Made by a program: the position numbers and the translations under genes. Under the pieces are notes generated by a model. It saw only the letters and a list, made by a program, of their open reading frames with translations. It was not told the origin of the DNA and made no database searches. A stretch of DNA of 30,214 bases. Source: JAJTYI01 sp964420145 (GTDB taxonomy: Bacteria; Patescibacteriota; Dojkabacteria; B142; OLB20). This document shows, one piece after another, positions 22,401 through 29,925 of the stretch (positions are counted from its first letter, which is position 1; every line of letters starts with the position of its first letter). The stretch covers positions 1 to 30,214 of the forward strand of contig CAYQRB010000009.1 in NCBI GenBank assembly GCA_964420145.1, read 5' to 3'.

Positions 22401-22407
22401 AATAATC

Positions 22408-22416
22408 TGCTATAAT
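22408..22416 (+). promoter_or_regulatory. Extended -10 promoter of rpsU
   Basis: TGCTATAAT with perfect TATAAT (22411-22416), eight bases after the rseP stop. No -35 consensus at 17 bp. The transcript would start near 22423 with a leader of about 28 nt. Confidence 0.7.
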
Positions 22417-22435
22417 CAGCATTCAAATATTTAAT

Positions 22436-22442
22436 AGGAGGT
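22436..22442 (+). promoter_or_regulatory. Strong Shine-Dalgarno of rpsU
   Basis: AGGAGGT, eight bases before ATG 22451. It is the only 7-base match to the anti-Shine-Dalgarno found ahead of any gene in the window; most genes have none. Confidence 0.85.
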
Positions 22443-22450
22443 AAATTAAT

Positions 22451-22669
22451 ATGTCAGTTATTGTTCATGATCAGATGTCGGTAGACCAAGCATTAAAAAT
22501 GCTATGGAGGGAAGCCAATAGGGAAAACATCCCTAATGAGATTCTTAAAAATCGCTACCGTATAAAAGACACCACCAAAGCTCACGAACAGAGGAAGGTC
22601 TGGGCTAAAATGAAACGCAGACGAAGATCAGCAAAGAGGAGAATGGCCAAAAAAGGTAAGGTTATATAG
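22451..22669 (+). CDS. rpsU: 30S ribosomal protein bS21
   Basis: A 72-residue, highly basic protein that sits next to the 3' end of 16S rRNA, near the anti-Shine-Dalgarno. The N-terminal MSVIVHDQMSVDQALKMLWR matches the family pattern (V.V....S.E.AL.R..R), and the tail is rich in Arg and Lys (KMKRRRRSAKRRMAKKGKV). It has its own promoter and a strong Shine-Dalgarno, unlike its neighbours. It lies between rseP and dnaX, which is not a widely conserved position. Confidence 0.9.
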   Translation: MSVIVHDQMSVDQALKMLWREANRENIPNEILKNRYRIKDTTKAHEQRKVWAKMKRRRRSAKRRMAKKGKVI

Positions 22670-22715
22670 TAGATCTTTCTGCATTTAAATCTCTCATATT
22701 TATAGGATAACTGCC

Positions 22716-24332
22716 ATGTCGCAAGTACTTTATCGTAAATATCGTTCACAAGATTTCTCTCAAATTTTTGGACAAGACTCGATTAAGAAAGTTCTAACCG
22801 AAGCAGTAAAGAAAAATAAAGTCTCACATGCATATCTTTTCACTGGGCCAAGAGGGACAGGAAAGACTTCAATGGCAAGGATTCTTGCTAAGGCATTGAA
22901 TTGTAGTAACAAGAAAGGTGCAGATCCCTGCAATAAATGCTCTAACTGCCAAGCTATCAACGAATCGAGATTTATGGATTTAATCGAAATTGACGCAGCT
23001 TCAAATAGGGGGATTGATGAAATTAGAGATCTAAAAGAAAAGATAGGGTTTTTACCCGTAGAAGGTCTCTATAAGGCCTATATTGTAGATGAGGTACACA
23101 TGCTTACAAGTGAGGCGTTTAATGCACTTTTGAAGACACTTGAAGAGCCACCCAAGAATGTTGTGTTTATTTTGGCTACCACAGAAGTACATAAACTACC
23201 ACTGACGATTATTTCTAGGACACAAAGGTTTGATTTTAAGTCTGCTTCGGATGATCAACTTAGGGCAAAGCTTGAGTATATACTTAAGTGTGAAAAAATC
23301 TCTTATGATGGCGAAGCGATAGATATGATAGTTGGTACAGCTGGTGGAAGCTTTCGTGATGCAGAGTCTATACTAGAGAAAGTTCTTTCTTCTATTGGGT
23401 ACAAAAAAGATTCTGAGATTAATTTAGAAGAAGTTAGTTCTATATTAGGTCTAGCGGATACTAAATACACAGATTTATTAATAGATTATGCTTCACAGGG
23501 CAATATTGAGAAATCTTTTGAAATAATCCAACAGGCTAGGGATAGTGGAGTTGATTTTATTCAATACACTAAACAGTTATTGTTAAAGGCGAGAAAGGAG
23601 TTAACTCAGAACATATCAGGAATGATGATTAAATATGACACACATTTCCTTTTTATTTTTATTAAGGAGATTTTGGAAGCACAAGAGAGATCTAGATCTA
23701 GTTTGGTTAATTCCCTTCCTTTGGAGATGGCTATTCTAAGTATAGTTGAGCTATTAAATAGCAAGGGTGAGAAATATGGTACAAGACAACAAGGATTATC
23801 TTTATCTAGTAAAAGTAGTTCAGATAGAAGTGTAGGTTCGGGTGATACATCGAGATTGAAACCAAAAGATATGAGTACAACACCAGATTTGATGAAAAAA
23901 GAGGATAGACAAAAAGCCAAATTGGAGCAGAAGACACAAAAGAAGCAGAAGGTGCAACAAGTACAGGACATACAAGTGGAAGAAAATACAACAGGTTTAG
24001 ATTTTGATAAAGTAAGTACTTTGTGGAGTCAATTAATTGATGATGCAAAAAAGGCTAATCCCCATCTGGCGGCATTATTGGTAAATGTGTTCTTAAAAGA
24101 CTATATTGAGGGGAGGTTATTGGTTGAGGTTCCGTATTCATTTCATCAGAAACAATTGAAAAGCAGTAAAATCAATACTGCGTTTCAAGGTTTGGCTAGA
24201 AATATTTATGGATGTGTTTTAGTTCTTGATATTGCTATCAATGATTCACTTGCCCGAAATACCAAAATTGAGGAAGAGTCGGGTAGTTCTAATATATCAG
24301 TGATTGAGGATGTCTTTGGTGATTTCGTATAA
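22716..24332 (+). CDS. dnaX: DNA polymerase III subunit gamma/tau
   Basis: A 538-residue clamp-loader ATPase. Walker A GPRGTGKT is at 44-51. The zinc-binding cysteines are C63, C72, C75 and C78, the Walker B-like motif is VDEVH (124-128), and the SRC-type sensor appears as ISRTQRF. Domains I-III end near residue 365. A linker rich in Ser, Lys and Gln (about 370-430) and a C-terminal domain follow (WSQLIDDAKKANPHLAALLV), as in tau-like forms. An A6 run in the linker could allow a shorter gamma-like product. A partial Shine-Dalgarno (AGGA, spacing 8) precedes ATG 22716. It leads the dnaX-ybaB-recR run. Confidence 0.96.
   Translation: MSQVLYRKYRSQDFSQIFGQDSIKKVLTEAVKKNKVSHAYLFTGPRGTGKTSMARILAKALNCSNKKGADPCNKCSNCQAINESRFMDLIEIDAASNRGIDEIRDLKEKIGFLPVEGLYKAYIVDEVHMLTSEAFNALLKTLEEPPKNVVFILATTEVHKLPLTIISRTQRFDFKSASDDQLRAKLEYILKCEKISYDGEAIDMIVGTAGGSFRDAESILEKVLSSIGYKKDSEINLEEVSSILGLADTKYTDLLIDYASQGNIEKSFEIIQQARDSGVDFIQYTKQLLLKARKELTQNISGMMIKYDTHFLFIFIKEILEAQERSRSSLVNSLPLEMAILSIVELLNSKGEKYGTRQQGLSLSSKSSSDRSVGSGDTSRLKPKDMSTTPDLMKKEDRQKAKLEQKTQKKQKVQQVQDIQVEENTTGLDFDKVSTLWSQLIDDAKKANPHLAALLVNVFLKDYIEGRLLVEVPYSFHQKQLKSSKINTAFQGLARNIYGCVLVLDIAINDSLARNTKIEEESGSSNISVIEDVFGDFV
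23895..23908 (+). other. Possible slippage site in dnaX
   Basis: Six A in codon phase AAA AAA, followed by G. A -1 slip (or one extra A in the RNA) would read AGA GGA TAG and stop at 23906-23908, yielding about 397 residues that end in the linker, like gamma subunits. The phase is not the ideal A AAA AAG heptamer. Confidence 0.3.
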
Positions 24333-24349
24333 TTCTTTTTATGATATAT

Positions 24350-24358
24350 TGTTATAAA
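24350..24358 (+). promoter_or_regulatory. Possible extended -10 promoter of ybaB-recR
   Basis: TGTTATAAA (TATAAA 24353-24358 with TGN extension) in the 69-bp gap after dnaX; no -35 is visible. Confidence 0.5.
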
Positions 24359-24401
24359 CAAGGTAAAATTGGTTATCGATATTAATTATTAAATATTTAT
24401 T

Positions 24402-24698
24402 ATGTTTGGAAAAGCAAGAGATTTATACACTATGCAAAAAGAAGCAAGGGCAATGCAGAAGCAAATGAAGCAGGTTAGTGTGGAGGGGTTAAGCGATGAC
24501 GAATTAGTTAAAATTGTTATGAATGGTGTGCAGGAAATAGAGAACATAGAGATTCACGAAGAATTACTTGGTGCAGAGAATAAAAGCGATCTAGTAAAAG
24601 CATTAAAACAGGCCTGGAAGTCTGCTCAAAAGAACCTACAGAAGGAGATGATGAAGGATTTTGATCTGGATAAAATTAAAGGGATGCTTGGAGGATAA
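24402..24698 (+). CDS. YbaB/EbfC family nucleoid-associated protein
   Basis: A 98-residue dimeric DNA-binding protein of the YbaB/EbfC family. The N-terminal helix (MFGKARDLYTMQKEARAMQKQM) and the C-terminal helix (AWKSAQKNLQKEMMKDFDLD) flank a three-stranded sheet, with the family's final GMLGG segment. It sits between dnaX and recR, its conserved place in most bacteria. It ends two bases before the recR start, and its last Gly codons double as the recR Shine-Dalgarno. Confidence 0.9.
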   Translation: MFGKARDLYTMQKEARAMQKQMKQVSVEGLSDDELVKIVMNGVQEIENIEIHEELLGAENKSDLVKALKQAWKSAQKNLQKEMMKDFDLDKIKGMLGG

Positions 24699-24700
24699 GG

Positions 24701-25306
24701 ATGTTGTTACCAAAAGATGTAGAAAAAGTTATAAATCATTTTTCGGGTTTACCAGGCATTGGACCAAAATCTGCTTCTCGATTGGCATTATCTCTGTTGA
24801 AGACCGATAAACTTGTAGTTGAGGATTTTGCTAAGTCGTTGGTTGATCTTAAAAGCAATATATCTTTATGTGAAAATTGTGGAAACCTAAGTGATGGCGA
24901 CCTTTGTGTCGTTTGTTCTGATAATAATCGTACAGATTCTCAGATTATGCTAGTAGAAGATGTTTTGGATTTAATTGCTTTTGAAAGAACAGAACAGTTT
25001 ACCGGTAGGTACCATGTTTTGGGTGGGTTGCTTTCTCCGATGCAAGGTGTTGGTCCAGAAGATTTGAAAATTGAAGCTCTTTTTCGTAGATTGAAATTTA
25101 TATCTGGTAATATTGAACTGATTATCGCTACTAGCCCAAGCTTGGAAGGGGAAGCTACTGCAATGTATGTATCCGAGCACCTAGAAAATATTCCTGAAAT
25201 AAAAATTACTCGCATAGCTAGAGGTGTTCCGACAGGTGCGGACTTGGATTATACCGATAAACTCACTCTTGTTCGTTCTCTTGAAAACCGTACTTCAATG
25301 AGCTGA
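24701..25306 (+). CDS. recR: Recombination mediator protein RecR
   Basis: A 201-residue protein that, with RecO or alone, helps load RecA at gaps. Helix-hairpin-helix FSGLPGIGPKSASRLALSLL (14-33), Cys4 zinc finger CENCGN...CVVCSDNN, and Toprim domain IMLVEDVLDLIAFERTEQF with YHVLGGLLSPMQGVGPEDL and ATSPSLEGEATAMYVSEHL. Length is normal. GGAGG (24690-24694) at six bases from ATG 24701 is one of few real Shine-Dalgarno sites in the window. Confidence 0.97.
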   Translation: MLLPKDVEKVINHFSGLPGIGPKSASRLALSLLKTDKLVVEDFAKSLVDLKSNISLCENCGNLSDGDLCVVCSDNNRTDSQIMLVEDVLDLIAFERTEQFTGRYHVLGGLLSPMQGVGPEDLKIEALFRRLKFISGNIELIIATSPSLEGEATAMYVSEHLENIPEIKITRIARGVPTGADLDYTDKLTLVRSLENRTSMS

Positions 25307-25429
25307 TCCCACTTTCGTTGTATGTAGTTAATGAATCCTTTTTGTATACAATTGTTTTTCTACCCGTACTTTAAGAAAAATGTTTCGTAAACACCTTTTT
25401 ACATAAACAAAGGGATTGTTTCACGGTAG

Positions 25430-25451
25430 TTGTGTATCATTTGTGTATAAT
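25430..25451 (+). promoter_or_regulatory. Tandem 11-mer with TATAAT box before the nucleotidyltransferase gene
   Basis: TTGTGTATCAT (25430-25440) is directly followed by TTGTGTATAAT (25441-25451), differing at one base. The second copy ends in a perfect TATAAT (25446-25451); TTGTTT at 25417 is poorly spaced as a -35. If this is the promoter, RNA would begin near 25458. Confidence 0.5.
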
Positions 25452-25464
25452 TTGACGATAGTTT

Positions 25465-26964
25465 GTGGTACTATTTTTTGAATCGTGGTTTAATAATACT
25501 ATTGTGGAGATAAATCAAATAACAAAATATATTCCAGAGTATGTAATTAATGTAGCTGATGTACTTATTAACTCTGGCTATAAGGCGTATTTAGTTGGTG
25601 GAGCAGTAAAAGATCTATTGTTGGGTAATGAGCCAAAAGATTATGATATTGCTACCGATGCTTTGCCTGAACAGATATCTTCTTTGTTCACACATTCTGT
25701 TAGTACTAATGCGAAATTTGGTACTATTCTGGTGATTGCTAGTAATCGTACGGGAGAACGCTTTGATGTAGAAGTTACTACTTTTCGAAAAGAGGAGGAT
25801 TACTTTGGAGGTAGGTGGCCTGCTAAGATAGAGTTTACAAATGAAATTACTGAGGATCTCTCTAGAAGGGATTTCACCATCAATGCAATGGCCATTGATT
25901 TGGATAATATTTATGACCAGGGTTCACATAAGAGTGAGGTTGTAATAGATCCTTTTGGCGGACAGGAAGATCTGAAAAGAAGGTCGGTTAGGGCAGTGGG
26001 AAACCCGATAGAGCGATTTAGCGAAGATGGTCTTAGGGCTTATAGGGCATGTAGATTAGCGGCAACTTTGGACTTTCAAATTGAACCAGTTACCTTTGAA
26101 GCTATTGGTAAATGCTTGCATATTGCGGAAAAGGTCTCGATGGAAAGGGTAAGAGATGAATTAGTAAAATTATTAAAATATGCACCTAAGCCTTCTGTCG
26201 GTATCGAGCTTTTTAGAGAATCAGGTTTACTAAAGTTATTTATTCCGGAGTTATTAGAGTGTATTGGGATAAGTCAACCAGAATGGCATACAGAAGATGT
26301 TTATAGGCATAGTCTTACTACTCTGGATCTCTCGGAGGATTCTATAAAATTATCGGCACTGCTTCATGATATTGGAAAAGCAAGAACGAGAAGTGAGGAT
26401 AGTGATGGAGTACATTTTTTTGGACATGATAGGGTTGGCTCTGAGATGGCGGGGGTTATTATGGAGAGGCTTCATTTCTCGAAATTACAGATAAAGCAAG
26501 TTACTACGCTAATTCGCTGGCATATGTTTTATTATCCTTCTGCAGATTGGCGCAAGGGTAACAAGTTAGAGAGTATTGTTGAAGAGGAAAGTGAAAAACA
26601 AGGTGGGTGGACAGACTCTGCAATTCGTAGGTTTATAGGTAATGTAGGAGAAGAATATATTGAAGATTTGTTTAAGCTCAGGATTGCTGATGCAAATGCT
26701 AATCCAAAGTCTGTGTTTGATCCTTTGGAGATACAATCTCTTCAAAACCGTATAGCAGAGGTACGATCTAAAGATATGATACTTAAAATCACAGATCTAG
26801 ATATTGATGGAAATGACCTCGCGAAAGCTGGTATTAAAAAAGGACCCCAAATGGGACAGGTATTAAAATATCTTTTGGACGAAGTGATAGAAGATCCATT
26901 ACTTAACAAAAAAGAAAATTTATTGAAACTTGCAAGGGAGTTTCCCTCTAATAATCAACTTTAA
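25465..26964 (+). CDS. cca: CCA tRNA nucleotidyltransferase / poly(A) polymerase family protein with HD domain
   Basis: A 499-residue class II nucleotidyltransferase. The N-terminal catalytic domain has YLVGGAVKDLLLGNEPKDYD with the metal-binding DYDIATD. It continues with FDVEVTTFRKEEDYFGGRWP, RRDFTINAMAID and DPFGGQEDLKRRSVRAVGNP, then RFSEDGLRAYRACRLAATL. The C-terminal half carries an HD-type motif (LLHDIGKARTRSED and HFFGHDRVGSEMAG). It repairs or adds the CCA end of tRNAs, needed here because at least two tRNA genes lack an encoded CCA. GTG 25465 is the longest start; GTG 25504 (VEINQITKYIPEY) fits family length better and leaves a leader after the TATAAT box. Confidence 0.92.
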   Translation: MVLFFESWFNNTIVEINQITKYIPEYVINVADVLINSGYKAYLVGGAVKDLLLGNEPKDYDIATDALPEQISSLFTHSVSTNAKFGTILVIASNRTGERFDVEVTTFRKEEDYFGGRWPAKIEFTNEITEDLSRRDFTINAMAIDLDNIYDQGSHKSEVVIDPFGGQEDLKRRSVRAVGNPIERFSEDGLRAYRACRLAATLDFQIEPVTFEAIGKCLHIAEKVSMERVRDELVKLLKYAPKPSVGIELFRESGLLKLFIPELLECIGISQPEWHTEDVYRHSLTTLDLSEDSIKLSALLHDIGKARTRSEDSDGVHFFGHDRVGSEMAGVIMERLHFSKLQIKQVTTLIRWHMFYYPSADWRKGNKLESIVEEESEKQGGWTDSAIRRFIGNVGEEYIEDLFKLRIADANANPKSVFDPLEIQSLQNRIAEVRSKDMILKITDLDIDGNDLAKAGIKKGPQMGQVLKYLLDEVIEDPLLNKKENLLKLAREFPSNNQL

Positions 26965-26981
26965 TTTTTTATCTTTGACCA

Positions 26982-28376
26982 ATGTTGAAAATTTCTTTTT
27001 TAGGTGCTGCCGAAACTGTTACAGGTTCTTGCTATCTCTTAGAGAACGAGCAGTATAGAGTTTTAATAGATTGCGGTTTATTTCAAGGGGTTGATGTTTA
27101 TCATCGAAATTTTGAAGATTTTGATTTTGACCCCAAGAGTATTGATTTTGTGATACTTACACATGCACATATGGATCACTCTGGTTTGTTACCCAAGTTA
27201 ATGCGTAAGGGATTTTCTGGACAAATATTTTTAACACCACCCACGGCTCAGTTATCAGAAATACTACTACTAGATGCTGCGAAAATACAGGAAAGTAATG
27301 TATATAGTATGAATACAGAAGGTGGTGGACACGGACAATCAGATATCATTTACACAACATTTGATTCGCTTAATACGATAGGTGCATTTACAAGTATTGA
27401 TTTTGATAATGAGGTGGAAATTGGAGCAGGTTTAAAAATTAGATTTTTTAGGGCAGGACATATTCTTGGGGCAGGAAGTGTTTGTATAGATATTTCTGGA
27501 ACCAGACTTGTGTTCTCGGGAGACCTTGGACGAAGGAACGAATCATTGATTCAGAGTTTTTATCCATTGCCAAGTTATCTAGGAGAGGTGGATTATATTG
27601 TGATGGAATCACTCTATGGGGGAGTTGTCCATCAAACAAGGGATGATGCGACAAATGAACTTCTAAATATTATTTCGGAGACTATTGAAAGAAATGGCAA
27701 TGTTGTGATCCCTAGCTTTGCTGTACATAAAACACAGGAGTTACTTGAAGTTTTTAAAACTGCCTTTGCAAACAACAAACTTAATTCGGACATTAAAATA
27801 ATCCTTGACAGTCCCTTGGCTATCAGAGCGACATCTATATATGAAAATAATACAACCTATTATGATCAGGTAAAATACAAAATGACAGGAATTTCTGATT
27901 TAAGAAGTTTATTAAGATTTCCAAACTTAAAAATAATGAGGACACATAAACAGTCCTTGAAGTCGGCGATTAAAGATAATTCAGTATTTGTTGCTGGAAG
28001 TGGGATGGCAGAGGGTGGAAGGGTTATACGACACTTAATTAACAATTTACCAGGGCAAAATAACTCTATCGTTTTTGTGGGCTATCAAGCAGAAGGGACC
28101 AAGGGTAGAGAGTTACTAGCAGGTCCTCAAAATATTTTACTCGATGGAAAAATGGTTAGTGTTAAAGCTAAGATCAAAAAAATTACAGGATTTTCCTCTC
28201 ATGGTGATAATTCGGATTTACTTTTATGGCTTCAGAGTTTCAATTCTAAAAACCTAAAAAAGGTTTTTCTTACGCACGCGGATATTGAAAGAAGTGAGGT
28301 ATTCTCTAAAGAAATCTCAACCAAAGGTTTTAATCCATATATCCCAAAAAGGAAGGAGGTTTTCGAGTTAAATTAA
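26982..28376 (+). CDS. Metallo-beta-lactamase fold / beta-CASP ribonuclease-like protein
   Basis: A 464-residue protein of the CPSF-73/beta-CASP group, RNA-processing nucleases. Metal-binding motif HAHMDH is at 61-66, preceded by IDCGLFQG (29-36). GHILGAGSVCIDISGTRLVF and SGDLGR supply the next ligands. The beta-CASP region includes VIPSFAVHKTQELLEVFKTA and VAGSGMAEGGRVIRHL. C-terminal ITGFSSHGDNSDLL and LTHADIERSEVF complete the site. No KH or extra RNA-binding domain is present. It lies 17 bp after the nucleotidyltransferase, so both could act in RNA maturation, but the target is unknown. Confidence 0.93.
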   Translation: MLKISFLGAAETVTGSCYLLENEQYRVLIDCGLFQGVDVYHRNFEDFDFDPKSIDFVILTHAHMDHSGLLPKLMRKGFSGQIFLTPPTAQLSEILLLDAAKIQESNVYSMNTEGGGHGQSDIIYTTFDSLNTIGAFTSIDFDNEVEIGAGLKIRFFRAGHILGAGSVCIDISGTRLVFSGDLGRRNESLIQSFYPLPSYLGEVDYIVMESLYGGVVHQTRDDATNELLNIISETIERNGNVVIPSFAVHKTQELLEVFKTAFANNKLNSDIKIILDSPLAIRATSIYENNTTYYDQVKYKMTGISDLRSLLRFPNLKIMRTHKQSLKSAIKDNSVFVAGSGMAEGGRVIRHLINNLPGQNNSIVFVGYQAEGTKGRELLAGPQNILLDGKMVSVKAKIKKITGFSSHGDNSDLLLWLQSFNSKNLKKVFLTHADIERSEVFSKEISTKGFNPYIPKRKEVFELN

Positions 28377-28405
28377 ATAATTTTATAAATAATTAATCTA
28401 ATATT

Positions 28406-29503
28406 ATGAATTTATCACTTGGTATTGTAGGATTGCCAAATGTTGGGAAATCGACTTTGTTCAATGCATTAACAGAACAAGCAGTTCCTGCCGAAAATTA
28501 TCCTTTTTGTACAATAGATCCAAATGTTGGAGTAGTTGCGGTGGCAGATTCTCGATTTGACGGTCTTGTTCAAGCAGTAAATCCGGAGAAAATTACACCA
28601 GCTGTTGTAGAATTTGTTGATATTGCTGGTATTGTTAAGGGGGCACATAAAGGAGAGGGGTTAGGTAATGCCTTTTTAGCAAATATTCGTAATGTTAATG
28701 CAGTAGTGGAGGTTATTAGGGTCTTTTCGGCAGAGGGTGTTACTCATGTTCATCAGGAAATCAATCCACTCTATGATCGTGAAGTAATAGAATCGGAGTT
28801 GATATTGAAAGATTTGGAAACAGTTGAAAATAGGATAAAAAAAATAGAAAAGGAAGCAAGGTCTGATAATGTGAAGGCATTATACTTAGAGGAATTAAAA
28901 GTGTTAAAGCAGGTTTTAGAATCGGGAGAGCTTGCGAATCGACATAAAGTAAAAGAAGGTAGTGTAGATTTACAAGAAATGCGTAAGGAGCTGTTTTTAC
29001 TAACAGATAAGCCGTTTATTTATTTATTAAATGGGGATTGGTTAAGTGTAGATACTGATTTATCTGGAGAGTTGCGTAAAAAAGCACAAATAGATGAAGA
29101 TTTCCCATTGTTACCAATTAACATTTCTTTAGAGTATGAGCTTTCTACTATGGGAGAAATAGAGAGAGTAGGGTTAATGGATGAAATCGGTATGACATTT
29201 AGAGGATTAGACGAATTAACTAGAGTTGGATATAGGTTGCTTGATTTAATTTCTTTTTTCACAGCTGGGCCAGAGGAAGTAAAAGCATGGACTATTAAAA
29301 AGGGTTCTACCGCTCCTCAGGCAGCAGGGGAAATACATACAGATTTTGAGAAAAAATTTATAACAGCAGAAGTGGTTAAAGTGAATGATTATTTAACAAC
29401 TCCAAATTGGTCGGTGCTAAAAGAGAAAGGAAAGGTAAGGCTTGAAGGTAGAGATTATATAGTAGAGGATGGTGATGTGGTGGTTTTTAAGCACGGAGCT
29501 TAA
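28406..29503 (+). CDS. ychF: Redox-regulated ATPase YchF (OLA1 family)
   Basis: A 365-residue universally conserved Obg-related P-loop protein that prefers ATP and binds ribosomes. G1 motif GLPNVGKST (9-17), NYPFCTIDPNVGVVAV (30-45), G3 region VDIAGIVKGAHKGEGLGNAF and GNAFLANIRNVNAVVEVIR. A coiled-coil insertion spans about residues 130-190. The TGS domain at the C-terminus has FFTAGPEEVKAWTIKKGSTA and AAGEIHTDFEKKFITAEVV. The position of the base-specificity motif reads YLLNGDW, without the canonical NKxD, as expected for the ATP-binding branch. Alone in its transcript direction block, with no Shine-Dalgarno. Confidence 0.96.
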   Translation: MNLSLGIVGLPNVGKSTLFNALTEQAVPAENYPFCTIDPNVGVVAVADSRFDGLVQAVNPEKITPAVVEFVDIAGIVKGAHKGEGLGNAFLANIRNVNAVVEVIRVFSAEGVTHVHQEINPLYDREVIESELILKDLETVENRIKKIEKEARSDNVKALYLEELKVLKQVLESGELANRHKVKEGSVDLQEMRKELFLLTDKPFIYLLNGDWLSVDTDLSGELRKKAQIDEDFPLLPINISLEYELSTMGEIERVGLMDEIGMTFRGLDELTRVGYRLLDLISFFTAGPEEVKAWTIKKGSTAPQAAGEIHTDFEKKFITAEVVKVNDYLTTPNWSVLKEKGKVRLEGRDYIVEDGDVVVFKHGA

Positions 29504-29545
29504 GTATAAAATATGATTTTGGATATTCTCTTTTTTTGGTAATTG

Positions 29546-29615
29546 TGCTAATATCTTTTCTATCGCTAGTTGCGAGTGTTGATTGTTTTGTTTAGTAAAC
29601 TATAAAGAAATTCTT
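29546..29615 (+). promoter_or_regulatory. Extended -10 promoter and short leader of rpsF
   Basis: TGCTAATAT (TAATAT 29549-29554 with TGN extension) lies 61 bp before the rpsF ATG. The leader can form two small hairpins: TCGC/GCGA (29563-29566 with 29572-29575) and GTTT/AAAC (29590-29593 with 29597-29600). The loops do not clearly show the CCGA element of the known S6:S18 leader. Confidence 0.45.
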
Positions 29616-29897
29616 ATGAAATATGAATTGATGCTTATTATGAAGCCGATGTTAACTGAAGACATCCGTGCTAATGTATTAAAAAAAATAGAAGATAATA
29701 TTACTAAATCCAAAGGAAAAGTTACAAATCAGGATTTATGGGGGAAAAGGCATCTAGCCTATCTGATAGAAGGAAATGAAGAAGGGTATTATGTTGTATA
29801 TAATTTTGAATTAGGGAAAGATAAAATCGCACAATTAGATAACCACCTTAAATTTCAAAATGATATTTTAAGATATCTCCTTAGTACGGGAGATTAA
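29616..29897 (+). CDS. rpsF: 30S ribosomal protein bS6
   Basis: A 93-residue protein from ATG 29616 (MKYELMLIMKPMLTEDIRAN). An in-frame upstream ATG at 29583 would add 11 residues that do not fit the family, whose members start M..YE..hIh.P. The middle segment DLWGKRHLAYLIEGNEEGYY and the end LKFQNDILRYLLS are typical. bS6 binds bS18 on the platform of the small subunit. It is followed 28 bp later by ssb, the conserved rpsF-ssb-rpsR order. Confidence 0.94.
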   Translation: MKYELMLIMKPMLTEDIRANVLKKIEDNITKSKGKVTNQDLWGKRHLAYLIEGNEEGYYVVYNFELGKDKIAQLDNHLKFQNDILRYLLSTGD

Positions 29898-29925
29898 TTT
29901 ATTTTTTATTTGTTAAGAACGCCGG

